Shown here one piece after another: positions 1 to 9,601 of a DNA stretch of 64,000 nucleotides (the stretch's first letter is position 1; each line of letters starts with the position of its first letter). The notes below the pieces were generated by a model, which was not told where the DNA came from, did not search any database, and was given only the letters and a program-made list of their open reading frames with translations. Origin of the DNA: Panicum virgatum (lineage: Eukaryota; Streptophyta; Magnoliopsida; Poales; Poaceae); contig NC_053144.1 of the NCBI RefSeq assembly GCF_016808335.1, positions 57,614,195 to 57,678,194 on the forward strand, read 5' to 3'. The translations under genes and the position numbers were made by a program.

Positions 1-329
1 GCTTTTTAGCATACTTAATACGAAATATATGTCGAAAGAACATTTTGGAAACACAACATAAAAGATGTTAAACAAAGACTGAAAAAAGATAATACTAGGT
101 ATCATATAATGCGAAGGAAAAAAAGGTTAGAAAGTTTTTGCCGAGCTGCACGCTCCACGCCCAATCTTCTAGATGAAAGATAGGAACGAACCATTGGGTG
201 GGGATCAGGAATGAATATAGAAAGGGTAGGGACCACTGGGGCCTGTGGGGACCACAAAACCTACTATATATGGGATGTCAGAATTCGAGTGCTAGGAACG
301 TTCCCAGCGCGTGGGCGCTAATTAGCGGA

Positions 330-866
330 GCCCGGATCAGGCCCACTGCTACGTTCTCCAAGAGTACTTTCTTATCGAGCCCATACCACGATCAAAGCTG
401 TACATATGTTTCTTGGGTAAAAATAATCATTATTTTCAAGTTTTCATCTTATGTTTATCGATATTTCTTCTCAAGTTTTTGGTCCATATATATTAAACGG
501 TGCAAGGGTGCCACCTCCATATTTGCAGCAAGAATAACCATGTCTCTTTAAAGAACTATTTTTGACTTTTTTAAAACAAATAACTCATATGGCATTATGC
601 CTATTGTCGGTGACATCTAAAAGCATATGGAGTCTGGCAAGGGACTATTTTTTTTCTTGCTGCGGAGTGCATAGGAAGGAGGCATCATACCTACCCTAAT
701 CATACCAACAAGGAAAGGGTAAAAAGGCCAAAAAGCCTTGTTTGTGCAGCCAGCACCTCCGAGGCTCCGATCCGTTTGCTTGCGATGAGGCTTTTTCTTT
801 ATTCCTCATCATGGGACACGACTCTAGTCTAGTCTAGTGAGTTTTTGTCTCCGCTGCGTATAATTT
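330..866 (+). repeat. Duplicated upstream segment, copy A
   Basis: From the sequence: this segment is colinear with 6235-6280 plus 16347-17318. Shared landmarks include TTTCTTATCGAGCCCATACC, TTTATCGATATTTCTTCTCA, ATATATTAAACGGTGC and GGCTCCGATCCGTT. Copy A lacks both CACTA insertions found in copy B, so it is their natural empty site. Homology ends near GCTGCGTATAATTT at about 866, where a MITE-like element starts. Positions 1-329 are AT-rich with no gene I can support. Confidence 0.8.
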
Positions 867-868
867 TT

Positions 869-1080
869 AGGGGTGTTTGGATCTAAGGGGCTAAATTTAG
901 TTCACTTATTTGCTGTCAAATAGTAAGATTGAAAATAGATTAATTGTTGATCTAATTGCATAGATGGTGGCTAATTTGTTATTAGAATATACTAGTCCTT
1001 GATTAGCTCTCATTAGTTTATATTTAGCTCTATTAGCATATCTAGAGCTAAACTTTAGCGTCTTACACTCCAAACAAACT
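869..1080. mobile_element. MITE-like element with GTGTTTGG/CCAAACA ends
   Basis: The left end GGGGTGTTTGGATCTA and right end CTCCAAACAAAC are imperfect inverted repeats. Subterminal CTAAATTTAG and GCTAAACTTTAGC match the common grass MITEs that begin GTGTTTGG. The target-site duplication is not resolved (TTA against TAA), so the ends may be off by a few bases. Confidence 0.5.
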
Positions 1081-3935
1081 AAAGGGGGATGGAATCAGGA
1101 TCCAGATCAGCAAAGCACGCGGAAGAAGAAGGGCCAACACGACATGTGGGTGATTCGAGAACTCACCTCTTCTCGCGCCCGCTTCTCTTCCTCCCCCGCA
1201 TTTCGGATTTGCACCCCTGGCGCTGCCCTGCTGCGACTATATGTCGCTCGGGCTACAAACATCAAAATCATCGCCTGAAGCTGGTAGTGGGCTCTCTGCG
1301 GACTTATTTGTCCCAATAGCAATTTAACCTTCTAAGTAGGTGACAGTCTATACCAAAAGCGCATGCAGTAGATAAGGTAGCATGCTTCGTGCTTTCACCT
1401 GACACCTAGTGGAGCAATAAATGATCCGGCCATCTTTTTCTTGTTTTTTTTTCTATCGTGTGTTTTACTATTTTAGACATGCACGCTAACATTAAATGCA
1501 AATATATCCACTAGATAGCCAGATGTCCACTATTTTTTATTGTTTCTTATCTATTTTGTTTGAATAATCCTGATGCTTCAAAATGCATTTGTACATTATT
1601 TTTACTTCTTTTCTCTTTCTTCATATGTTTATCTATTTTTTTTCCATAAATTTGTTTCTCTAATTCTTTTCTCCTTTTTCCTATTTCTTTCCTTGCACTT
1701 TTGTCTAGTCCTTTGTTTCTATTCATTAATCGTTCTTTCTTTTCTATTATGAACCTAATCTATATTTGATTTTTTTATCCTTTATAATTGATATCAACCA
1801 TGTTTGTTTCAAATGTTAATAGATGTATACGTAACTATTATTATTGTATAAATATTTGTTCACATTTACGATTGAGTCATGCTAACCGTATATTAATTTA
1901 TTTGTATTGTAGACTTATAAATTGGGGTACAAAATAATTTATTTTCTTTATATGCTAACTTTTTAGCGTGTATATATACTTAGAAAAATAACTTTTTATG
2001 ATGTAGATGTATTTGTCTTCATGTAAAATTATTTATCTGTGTGTAAATAATTTGTTCGTAACATCAAATTATTTGTTCGCTTTGTCAATTAAATTGTTCC
2101 GTCATATTGACTCATTTGTTCGTGATATTCCTTTTTATTATTTATCCTATACAATCAAATGTTCGCAATGTGTAATATTTTGTTCGTTGTATATTATTAT
2201 TTGTTCGCTACGTTTAACTCTTTGTTCATGAAAAATAAATATTTGTTCGTGTTATTAAAATATTTGTTCGCAGTAGCCGAAATTAATTATTGAGTATTAA
2301 AAAAATATTTTTAAAAAATATCATGCAAACATAGGCAAAGTGTGAATCTTGTTTTGAAGATCTTATCATAAGAAAGTTAATGATACAATTCAAATTTAAT
2401 TTGGATACACGGTTCAAGATTTATAGTTTTTTTTAAGTTCTAAACTTTCTTTCATGTGGGATGACATCACCAGTTTTGTCTTTTTTGCATGTATACACCG
2501 GTTGTTCTTTATCTTGAATGATTGCAGCGGATCAAATCTGCATCTAGATTATTGGGCTGGCAATCTATTAACTAAACGTGAAAAATATTTCTTCGGGTGA
2601 TGGATGTCCGAACCATCGCTATGTATAACCGCTCCCTCGCGCAAAACCCACGAGACCAGATGGCTGGCGATGCAGGCGAGGTGGTTAGTTATATAGAACT
2701 TGCGCCTTGCGGGTGATAGCTGTCGCCGGCGTGGATTGCACGGTGGGCCTGGACGGTCCCTCGGCCCGAACCGTGCGCACATCACAGCACACGGGCTCTC
2801 CGTTTTTTACTGGAGCCCATGAAAATTTGGATGGTTTCTGTGTTGGGCTCTTCACATTTTTAGTTCAAGACCCTCAAAAAAGCTTTCTAGTTCGAGCAAT
2901 TGACGAGATTTGTATGTCATCAAAATCCTTTCAAAGAAGCTATTTATCGATCTGTTCTTCACATTTTTTGTATTTCCTTTCGTTTTGTTTTACACTTTAA
3001 TTTCAAACGTTATACAAGGTATGCAACAAATTGTTAGCACTTATAATGGTTATCCAAATCTTACAATTTTTGGAGGAACAATGTGGAGTAAGGTGCTCAC
3101 ACTTTTCGTTAATTTCTACTGTGGAAACCTGCTGTATATGGCTGATCCGCTGGTCTACTGTTTGGCCTGTTAACAGAAGCCAGACCTACTTTGGTTTACT
3201 ATTTAAATTGCATATCTTGCTGGAATTTGGGCTTGCTAAGTGGGCTTAGTCAATAAAAAATTTCAGAAATTCCTATAAATCTTTAAGGTCCATGCATGTA
3301 TGCAGGACCAAAATAGCGCAAGCTTAGTCCCACCTTACCGGTGGAGGAGTATGATGACCAATACAAATATAGAGGTTGTCTATACTTTTTCATGCTATGT
3401 GATAGGCGAGAGAAAAGAAACACCACATGTGCAGCACGCAGGTAGTGGCTTTGATCGACCGGGCCAGAGCTAAGCTGACATCTTCCGGTCAACTGCACCA
3501 CCAAAAGCTGTAAGAAACCAATTGAGCCGTGTACGTTTTGATGTCATGTCATAAACGACTTCTAAATCATATAAGGAGGGTTTTATTTCGTATGGAATTA
3601 AATACTGCGATTAACGAGAGCGCTAATGAGGTGGGCTAAACTTTAGCAAAGATTCAAAAATTTTAGCATGCACATGAGTACTAATAGTGGTAAAGTTTAT
3701 CACTCAATCTTAACTCCTCCAAACAGACCCTTACCGCTGGCATTGATGTCTCGACAGTTACAAATCTACAAATATTTCTGCTTCTGAAGTTCTGGTTTTG
3801 AAATAGAAATTGTTCATTGCGGGGTCTGCTAATTGATTTCATGGCATAGTTTTAATCTGCCATTCAGACTGTAAACAACATATATTTTGCTAGATGGAGC
3901 ACTTGAAAGCTTGTCTGTACTGTGGTTATTTGGTA
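1081..3935. other. Intergenic stretch, no supported gene
   Basis: About 2.9 kb, mostly AT-rich, with no open frame that resembles a protein family. It contains the 21-bp periodic array annotated separately. At about 3597-3730 there is part of another GCTAAACTTTAGC-type MITE ending CTCCAAACAGACCC. Short ORFs at 1089-1319 and 2707-3000 have no recognisable composition and are treated as chance. Confidence 0.5.
2008..2275 (+). repeat. Degenerate 21-bp minisatellite with core TTTGTTCG
   Basis: The core TTTGTTCG, or a one- to two-base variant, starts at 2051, 2072, 2093, 2115, 2158, 2179, 2200, 2221, 2242 and 2263. Spacing is 21, 21, 22, 43, 21, 21, 21, 21 and 21 bases. The double gap fits one eroded unit near 2136. 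Weaker copies extend left to about 2012. The 13 bases between cores are AT-rich and poorly conserved. Confidence 0.8.
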
Positions 3936-4135
3936 CTCCCTTTGTCCAATTTATCTCAACTTTATCCAAATATATAAAGAAACTAATACTATCTATGATA
4001 CCAAATATTAAAATTAGATTTGCCATGAAACATTATTTTCAAAATGTACCTATTTAGAGTTTATATTTTTTATAAATTTAGTCAAACATAAAAAATGACT
4101 CAATTCAATTATAGATTCTTTTTGGACAGAGATAG
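3936..4135. mobile_element. Stowaway-type MITE (Tc1/Mariner)
   Basis: The left end CTCCCTTTGTCCAA and right end TTGGACAGAGATAG are inverted repeats of the CTCCCTCCGT family, flanked by TA on both sides (3934-3935 and 4136-4137). The interior is AT-rich and non-coding, with the usual central mirrored blocks. Confidence 0.8.
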
Positions 4136-4136
4136 T

Positions 4137-5079
4137 AGGATTCACATGCCTATTTTGAGTCCATACTGGTGGCTACATTTTTCAGCATCTATGGTGTTTC
4201 TTCTATTAGTTTGATATGATCATCAGATTGCTACAAGATGCTAGAAATTTTTTGGCCTATTTTAATGATTTCATGTTTCTTACAAAATATGTTGTTGATG
4301 TTATATGGTTTCCTACTTTTCTGAATTATGATGGAATGTACACATAAAAGTACAGGGTTGAGGGGGCTAGAGTTTTTTTTAAAAAAATATTAAAAAGAGG
4401 AAGAAATTGGGGTGTTGAGATTCTATGTTCTTTAAAACTACCAATTTTGTTTCAGCGTAATTGAAAGGCTAAATTAGAAATATCCTAAACAATGTGATTT
4501 GGGTACTACTTGCTCCCTCCGTTTTACAAAGACTGTTTGTTTTGAAAATTTTAGATATACTACTAGTACTAGAAATGACTATATTACCCCTAGTTAACTA
4601 TAGCAGTTGTGATTGAAAACCGTGCTATTTATTTGGTTCACTAAAATCTCGATAAATGCAAATACATTGGAACTAAAAAATAACATCTAGTTAACATTTG
4701 ATTGGTCACATATTCTTTTCAATGCAATTCTTTCTTAGCATTTGAAATTGCTTTAGTTAGATAGGTTTTGTTACAATCTAAATGAACAACATTTGTGGGA
4801 TATAAAATTTGAGGACTAGATGAACAGATTTTTAGGAGGTAATTTAGGCTTGTCTTGTAATGTCAACGGAATCAGAATCGTGTGCAGTTCCAGCTCCATA
4901 ATGTGATAGCCTCAGAACCTTCACGAGTTCGCGTACTCGAAGACTTGTCCGTTCCAAACTCCGTGCACATATATAATCTCGTACTAGTACACAACTATCT
5001 CCGTTTGCAACGAAAAAGGAAATAAAAAAAAGAAGCCCACAACGGCGTATCAAAGATCTTAGAACACACAAGTGTATTG
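4137..5079 (+). promoter_or_regulatory. Promoter region of F-box gene 1, with a 325-bp insertion
   Basis: A TATA box, TATATAA, lies at 4970-4976, about 105 bases before the ATG at 5080. The segment matches 20038-20500 downstream of F-box gene 2, including GATGCTAGAAATTT, AAAGAGGAAGAAATTG, GAATCAGAATCGTG and GTTCCAAACTC. Against that copy, roughly 4513-4838 is extra sequence. It begins CTCCCTCCGTTTTAC (Stowaway-like) and has no clear right terminus. Confidence 0.65.
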
Positions 5080-6186
5080 ATGGACCACGACGCGCGAGGA
5101 GTCGCCTCGTCGCCATGGCCCAAGCTCCCCGCCGACGTGCTCAGCGAGATCGCTGCCCGCCTGCACGACGCCGGCGACTTCGTCCGCTTCCGCGCCGCGT
5201 GCAGGCCGTGGCACGAGGCTCTGCCGCCGGCCCGCGCGCCGAGCTTCCTCCCGTGGATTCTCGAGGAGTACGACTCGTCGATCGACGACCCCCACGTGCT
5301 GCTCTGCTCGCCCTTCTCGGCGAGTAGGACTCGGCACCTCCTGCCCCTCCCCGCCATCCGCGGCACGTCGATAAAGGGATCCGACGCCTCCGGCGGCCGC
5401 GTCCTCGCCGTCCCCGACGAGGGCCGAACGGCCGCGCTCGTCAACCCGCTCGACGTGCGCGACGCCGCCTCGTTGCCTCCGGTGCCCCAGCGCAAGTCCT
5501 GGCGCGACAGGTGGGGAAGCGCCAGCGGCGCCGTCGTCTCGAGCAACGGCGCCGTCGTGTTCCACACTCTCCAGCACCGGGAGGATCATTTCTTTGCGGC
5601 CATCCAGCTGCGGCCCGGCGAGCCCAGCTGGGAGAAAGTGGACACCTACGCGGTGGGGTGGCACATGAGCTTGCTGGACGATGACGAACGCCGCGCCGCG
5701 GCGCTGTGGTCGTCCGCGGTTGTCCCCGGAGCCGCGTGCCGCGTCGCGGCGCTGCCGCCGCGGCCTCGTGGGAGCAGCAGATTCCTGCTCGAATTCCGTG
5801 GCGAGCTCCTCTGCGTCGATGTCGTCTTGCGGCCGAGGCCGAACTTGGCGTCCGTCCGAGTACACGCGAAGCGGGCCGAGGACGACGGGTGGCGCAGTCG
5901 CGGTGACACTGACCATCTCTGCCTCTTCCTCGGCTTGAGGAGCAGCCTCGCCATGGACGCTCGGGAGTCCCCAGGCAGCGTGGAGGTGTCAGGCGGGTGC
6001 GCCTACTTCTTCCTCCGGCGCCAGAACAAGGAGAGAGTGGAGCAGACTCTTGGTCGCATACATCTGTACAGGTACAGCTTCCGGAGCGACACCGCCACGT
6101 TTGTCGACGAGCTGAACACCGTGGTAATTCCCACTTGGTTCGTACCTCGGCCGAGGATGTCTCCTCTGCTACCACGTGTGCAGTAA
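5080..6186 (+). CDS. F-box protein with C-terminal DUF295 domain (copy 1)
   Basis: Single-exon gene of 368 residues. An F-box lies at about residues 12-48 (WPKLPADVLSEIAARL, then a CRPWHEA end). The C-terminal third has DUF295 landmarks: LLEFRGELLCVD, DHLCLFLG, the pair SLAMDARESPGSVEVSGG, and a WF.PRPR end. In plants the F-box binds SKP1 in SCF ubiquitin ligases and the C-terminal domain is thought to recruit the target; the target here is unknown. The ATG at 5080 is chosen because the upstream in-frame codon is TTG. TATA box at 4970. The frame is intact and GC-rich, in contrast to the AT-rich flanks. It is clearly paralogous to the gene at 18126-19202, with more than half of residues identical by eye. 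DUF295 F-box genes are highly expanded in grasses and often lineage specific, so expression cannot be assumed. Confidence 0.85.
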   Translation: MDHDARGVASSPWPKLPADVLSEIAARLHDAGDFVRFRAACRPWHEALPPARAPSFLPWILEEYDSSIDDPHVLLCSPFSASRTRHLLPLPAIRGTSIKGSDASGGRVLAVPDEGRTAALVNPLDVRDAASLPPVPQRKSWRDRWGSASGAVVSSNGAVVFHTLQHREDHFFAAIQLRPGEPSWEKVDTYAVGWHMSLLDDDERRAAALWSSAVVPGAACRVAALPPRPRGSSRFLLEFRGELLCVDVVLRPRPNLASVRVHAKRAEDDGWRSRGDTDHLCLFLGLRSSLAMDARESPGSVEVSGGCAYFFLRRQNKERVEQTLGRIHLYRYSFRSDTATFVDELNTVVIPTWFVPRPRMSPLLPRVQ

Positions 6187-6289
6187 CCGCAACACGGCAA
6201 CAGACCAGGTTAATGTTACATACTCCTGGGTAAAGATGTTTCGTGGGATCAAGCCCCGCTACATACACCAGGAGCACTTTCACTACCGG

Positions 6290-6672
6290 AAACGGCATAT
6301 ATGCCGAGTGCTCGGTTCTTTGCCGAGTGCCAAACCACGAGCACTCGGCAAACAAACTCTTTGCCGAGTGCCGAGCCCCAGGCACTCGGCAAAGATTCCG
6401 CACACGGTACATTCCATTTTTGCCGAGTTTCAGCACTCGGCAAAAGTCTAACACTCGGCATACAATACCTTTGCCGAGTTCCGCGAGGGCAGGCACTCGG
6501 CAACATTTGCGCACATGGCCGCCGCGTGCGCCAGCCGTCAAACCGGCTGACGGCCGTTATTGTTTGCCGAGTGCCGGTCGTCAGGCACTCAGCAAACCCG
6601 AATCTTCACCGAGTGTTTTTTGCAGACACTCGGCAAAGTTTGTTTTGCCGAGTGCATTTCGCTGGTACTCGG
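6290..6672. repeat. CACTA left subterminal repeats
   Basis: About fifteen copies of TTTGCCGAGTGCC or its complement GGCACTCGGCAAA, in alternating orientation and at irregular spacing, some with single changes such as TTTGCCGAGTTCC or CACTCAGCAAA. In En/Spm elements such subterminal motifs bind the element's accessory protein; that role is inferred here. Confidence 0.9.
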
Positions 6673-7477
6673 CAAATATTTAAATTTTTTCCATTGTAGA
6701 CCTCAAATTTTTTTGTACCCAATACATACAACATGTGGTACTCCATGTTCAAATTTGGTGTATTTTTAATGTATTTTATATATTTTATGAATTAATTGTA
6801 TTTTCATCAATTTTTTGAATCAAATCAAATTTGAACTGCAAGTGATTCAAATATATGAAAAAAATGAGTAGAAAATTTATATTCATACTATTCAACCGAC
6901 ATTGAGGACTTATTTATGAAATCAAAAGAAAATTCAAACATGTTGTTAAGGAAACACGACCTCGATTGCGTGCCCGAGCGGATTTTAAGTTCTATAAAAA
7001 GCAAACGAAGTCCGAAAATCATGAAATTTGACAAGATGTCAAGATATCCTATGTGGAGGCTATGGTAAAAAATTGACAACATTTCGCACAAGTTGTCACG
7101 TACGTTGCTCACAACCTGGAACATTTCTAAAGAAGTTTCAAAATTGTTGAGAATGGTGCGGTATGATTTGAAGTGAAAGTGACAGTCGATTTGTGGTTTG
7201 CCTCTAAATTTTTTTTTATAGCCAATAGACATCAATGATCATATCATGTCAAAAATTGGTAATTTTTTTTATTCCGTTTGATAATTATTATTTTTTCTGC
7301 ACTTATATAAATGGAACTTGAGCTAAAACTACATGAAATAATGGTTAATTTTGGTATTTTTTGGAATATGCATTGTGGAGTAAATTTGACAAGATATTTC
7401 CAAACTATGTTGCAGCAAATTTTGAAAATATGCTGAAACGAGAAAGAGAGGGTGTCAAAAAATGATTTTAAAAAAAT

Positions 7478-7645
7478 TCTTTGCCGTGTGCCCCCTTACC
7501 TGGCACTCGGCAAAGGATGGTTTTGCCGAGTGCCCTCTGAGCTAGCACTCGGCAAATAATTTGTTTGCCTTTTTTTTTTGAAAATGTCTTTGCCGAGTGC
7601 CGGATCTCGGGCACTCGGCAAACCTGATCCGGCACTCGGCAAATA
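7478..7645. repeat. Internal cluster of the CACTA subterminal motif
   Basis: Seven further copies of TTTGCCGAGTGCC/GGCACTCGGCAAA lie about 1.2 kb inside the left end, separated from the terminal cluster by about 800 bases of AT-rich DNA without the motif. The cluster directly precedes the GC-rich leader, where the element's promoter is expected. Confidence 0.85.
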
Positions 7646-9601
7646 ATCAAAGACTTATCCAAAACGGCGCTTCCCTGACTCACACACCGCACACGCACAC
7701 ACACCCGTCCACCATCGCCCGCCCGCCTGCGCCGCCGCCGCCTGTCCGCCCGCGCTGCCGCCGCCTGTCCCCGCGCCCCCCCCCCCCCCCGCCATCGGCC
7801 GTCCGCTCACGCCGCTGCCGCCGCCCGTGCCCCCGGCCGCCATCGCTCTTCAGCCCGCGTCGCCGCCGCCCGTCCGCCCGCGCCGCCGCCGCCCGTCCGG
7901 CTGCCCGCCACCTCCACGCCTCCGCCCACCCGCTCCACGCAGCCTGCACCGCCGCTCACCATGGCCGGCGCATAACCAGCCCCCTCGACGCTCCACGCCG
8001 GCGGCCCCGGTCCACGCAGCCTGCGCCGGCGCTCGCCATGGCCGGCGCATGAGCACCCCTTCTCGACCGGCCGCCCATCGACGATCAGGTACTCCACCCA
8101 ACCGAAGAAGCTCATGGTTAAGTGCTGTTACAGCCAGTGGCGGAGCTAGGAACCGAGCATAGCAGGGGCCAAATTGTCATGGCATCTCGACATACTATTC
8201 AAAATCCATATACGGTGGCAGCGTGGTTTCTTATTCTTGCTTACCGTGGTCGCCTTATGCGCTCTTAATACCTACATGGACATACTCTCATTGTGCTGCT
8301 TTTCTGAACCAGTTAAACTACTGATTGAACTTGAATTATGTCATGTGTTATATGAAATATTTTCCTCCTAATAATATAACACCTTGTATATAGAATCATT
8401 TGGATTTGAGAACTGAACGTGCAATAGGAGTCATTTGCAGCAGCTGTCAATGACAGAGGTTGTCCCTGCATTTGACTAAAAGGCACTGCACTTGCATGAT
8501 CAACACACTGCACGTCTAGTCATGCAATGCCGACTTCTTGTATGAATGCGTCATCGTTTGGTGTCAAATAGCATAGCAATAGATTGCTAGAACTTTTGAG
8601 TAAGCACAAATGAAGGAGGGGTCGTGGCCCAGGTTGGCCGACATGTGGCTCCACCAGTGGTTACAGCAGATCATCTATACTATACACATCGTATTTAGAA
8701 ACGATGATTGGTTCGACTTTGAAACAATTCGATGGCAACAAATTGTTGCATAGTGCAAGGAATTTCGTGCTGAATAGTAAACCATAAAGCATCATTGTTG
8801 GCTTGTAGTTCATTTGGCTTTCAAGAAACAATATGAGGCAATGCCCCACACGTAAGCAAAACAGATTGGTGATATTTCACGTGATACTTCTAAAAACTAT
8901 GGTGATTTTGCAACTGCAACAAATATTTATTTATTATGTTATTATAGAAAAAGCATATAAGTGATGACTCTCTGCAGTGGATATGTGCAAGTGTGCAACA
9001 CCTTTTCCTTTATTTTCATCAAGCTAGCATTTCCAGATCCAACAAGAAAATGGAAAATTATAATCAGATCTTTTTTTTTCTAAATACCAGGTCGTCGACT
9101 CGTTCACTTGGCCGCAAGCCGTCGTCGAGCAGCACGGACCGTGGAGCCCGTAGGTGAGCACGTGTACAAGAGTTTGTTTTCGTATTCTGTTCGTAGTTCA
9201 TGTAACCCGGTTAGACGTCTCCCGTTCGAAACAGATACGGTTCGAAATATGTAGATTTATACATATCTATGGTCGTATCTGTTTCGAATTGTCCATGTTA
9301 TTTGGACAGCCCGATGATGCGTAGATGGGGTTAGTTTCCATGGTCTGCTCCCATCCGAGACAGAATCTGGGCAACATCTCTCCATTGTTCTCCGGATACA
9401 CAATCTCCCTTCCGGGACGTGTATCTCGAGAACAGCGGGGAGGTGCAGCCGAAATTCTGTCTCGAATTGGAGGGGATCATGTAAACTGACCTCATCTACG
9501 TATGGTCGGGTGGGATTAGGACCTATCTTTACCTACTAGAGTCTAAGCCGAACTTTTACATGCATTTAAATTTGATAGTAGTCGCCGATATCTTGGAAGA
9601 T
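7646..9601 (+). other. CACTA leader region before the transposase
   Basis: A strongly GC-rich block at about 7680-8090, rich in CCGCCG and including a run of 15 C at 7776-7790, resembles a 5' untranslated exon. The hAT insertion at 8135-8659 follows. At 9210-9290 a pair of inverted blocks, GTTCGAAACAGATACGG and CGTATCTGTTTCGAA, could form a hairpin. ORFs in the GC-rich block are compositional artefacts. Confidence 0.55.
8135..8659. mobile_element. Non-autonomous hAT element nested in the CACTA
   Basis: The left end CAGTGGCGGAGCTAGG and right end TGTGGCTCCACCAGTG are imperfect inverted repeats. An exact 8-bp duplication GTTACAGC flanks them at 8127-8134 and 8660-8667. Eight-base duplications with CAGTG-type ends are typical of hAT elements. 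There is no transposase frame in its 525 bp. Confidence 0.88.

Noticed and set aside
5079..5080. TTG start one codon before the F-box 1 ATG, and the same at F-box 2
   Set aside because: Non-ATG starts are not expected in these nuclear genes; ATGs at 5080 and 18126 are in frame.
5441..6541. 366-codon minus-strand frame opposite F-box gene 1
   Set aside because: Composition artefact of the GC-rich exon; it also runs into the CACTA repeats.
7597..8162. Pro/Arg-rich ORFs in the CACTA leader
   Set aside because: GC-rich simple sequence with a 15-C run; several frames open on both strands.
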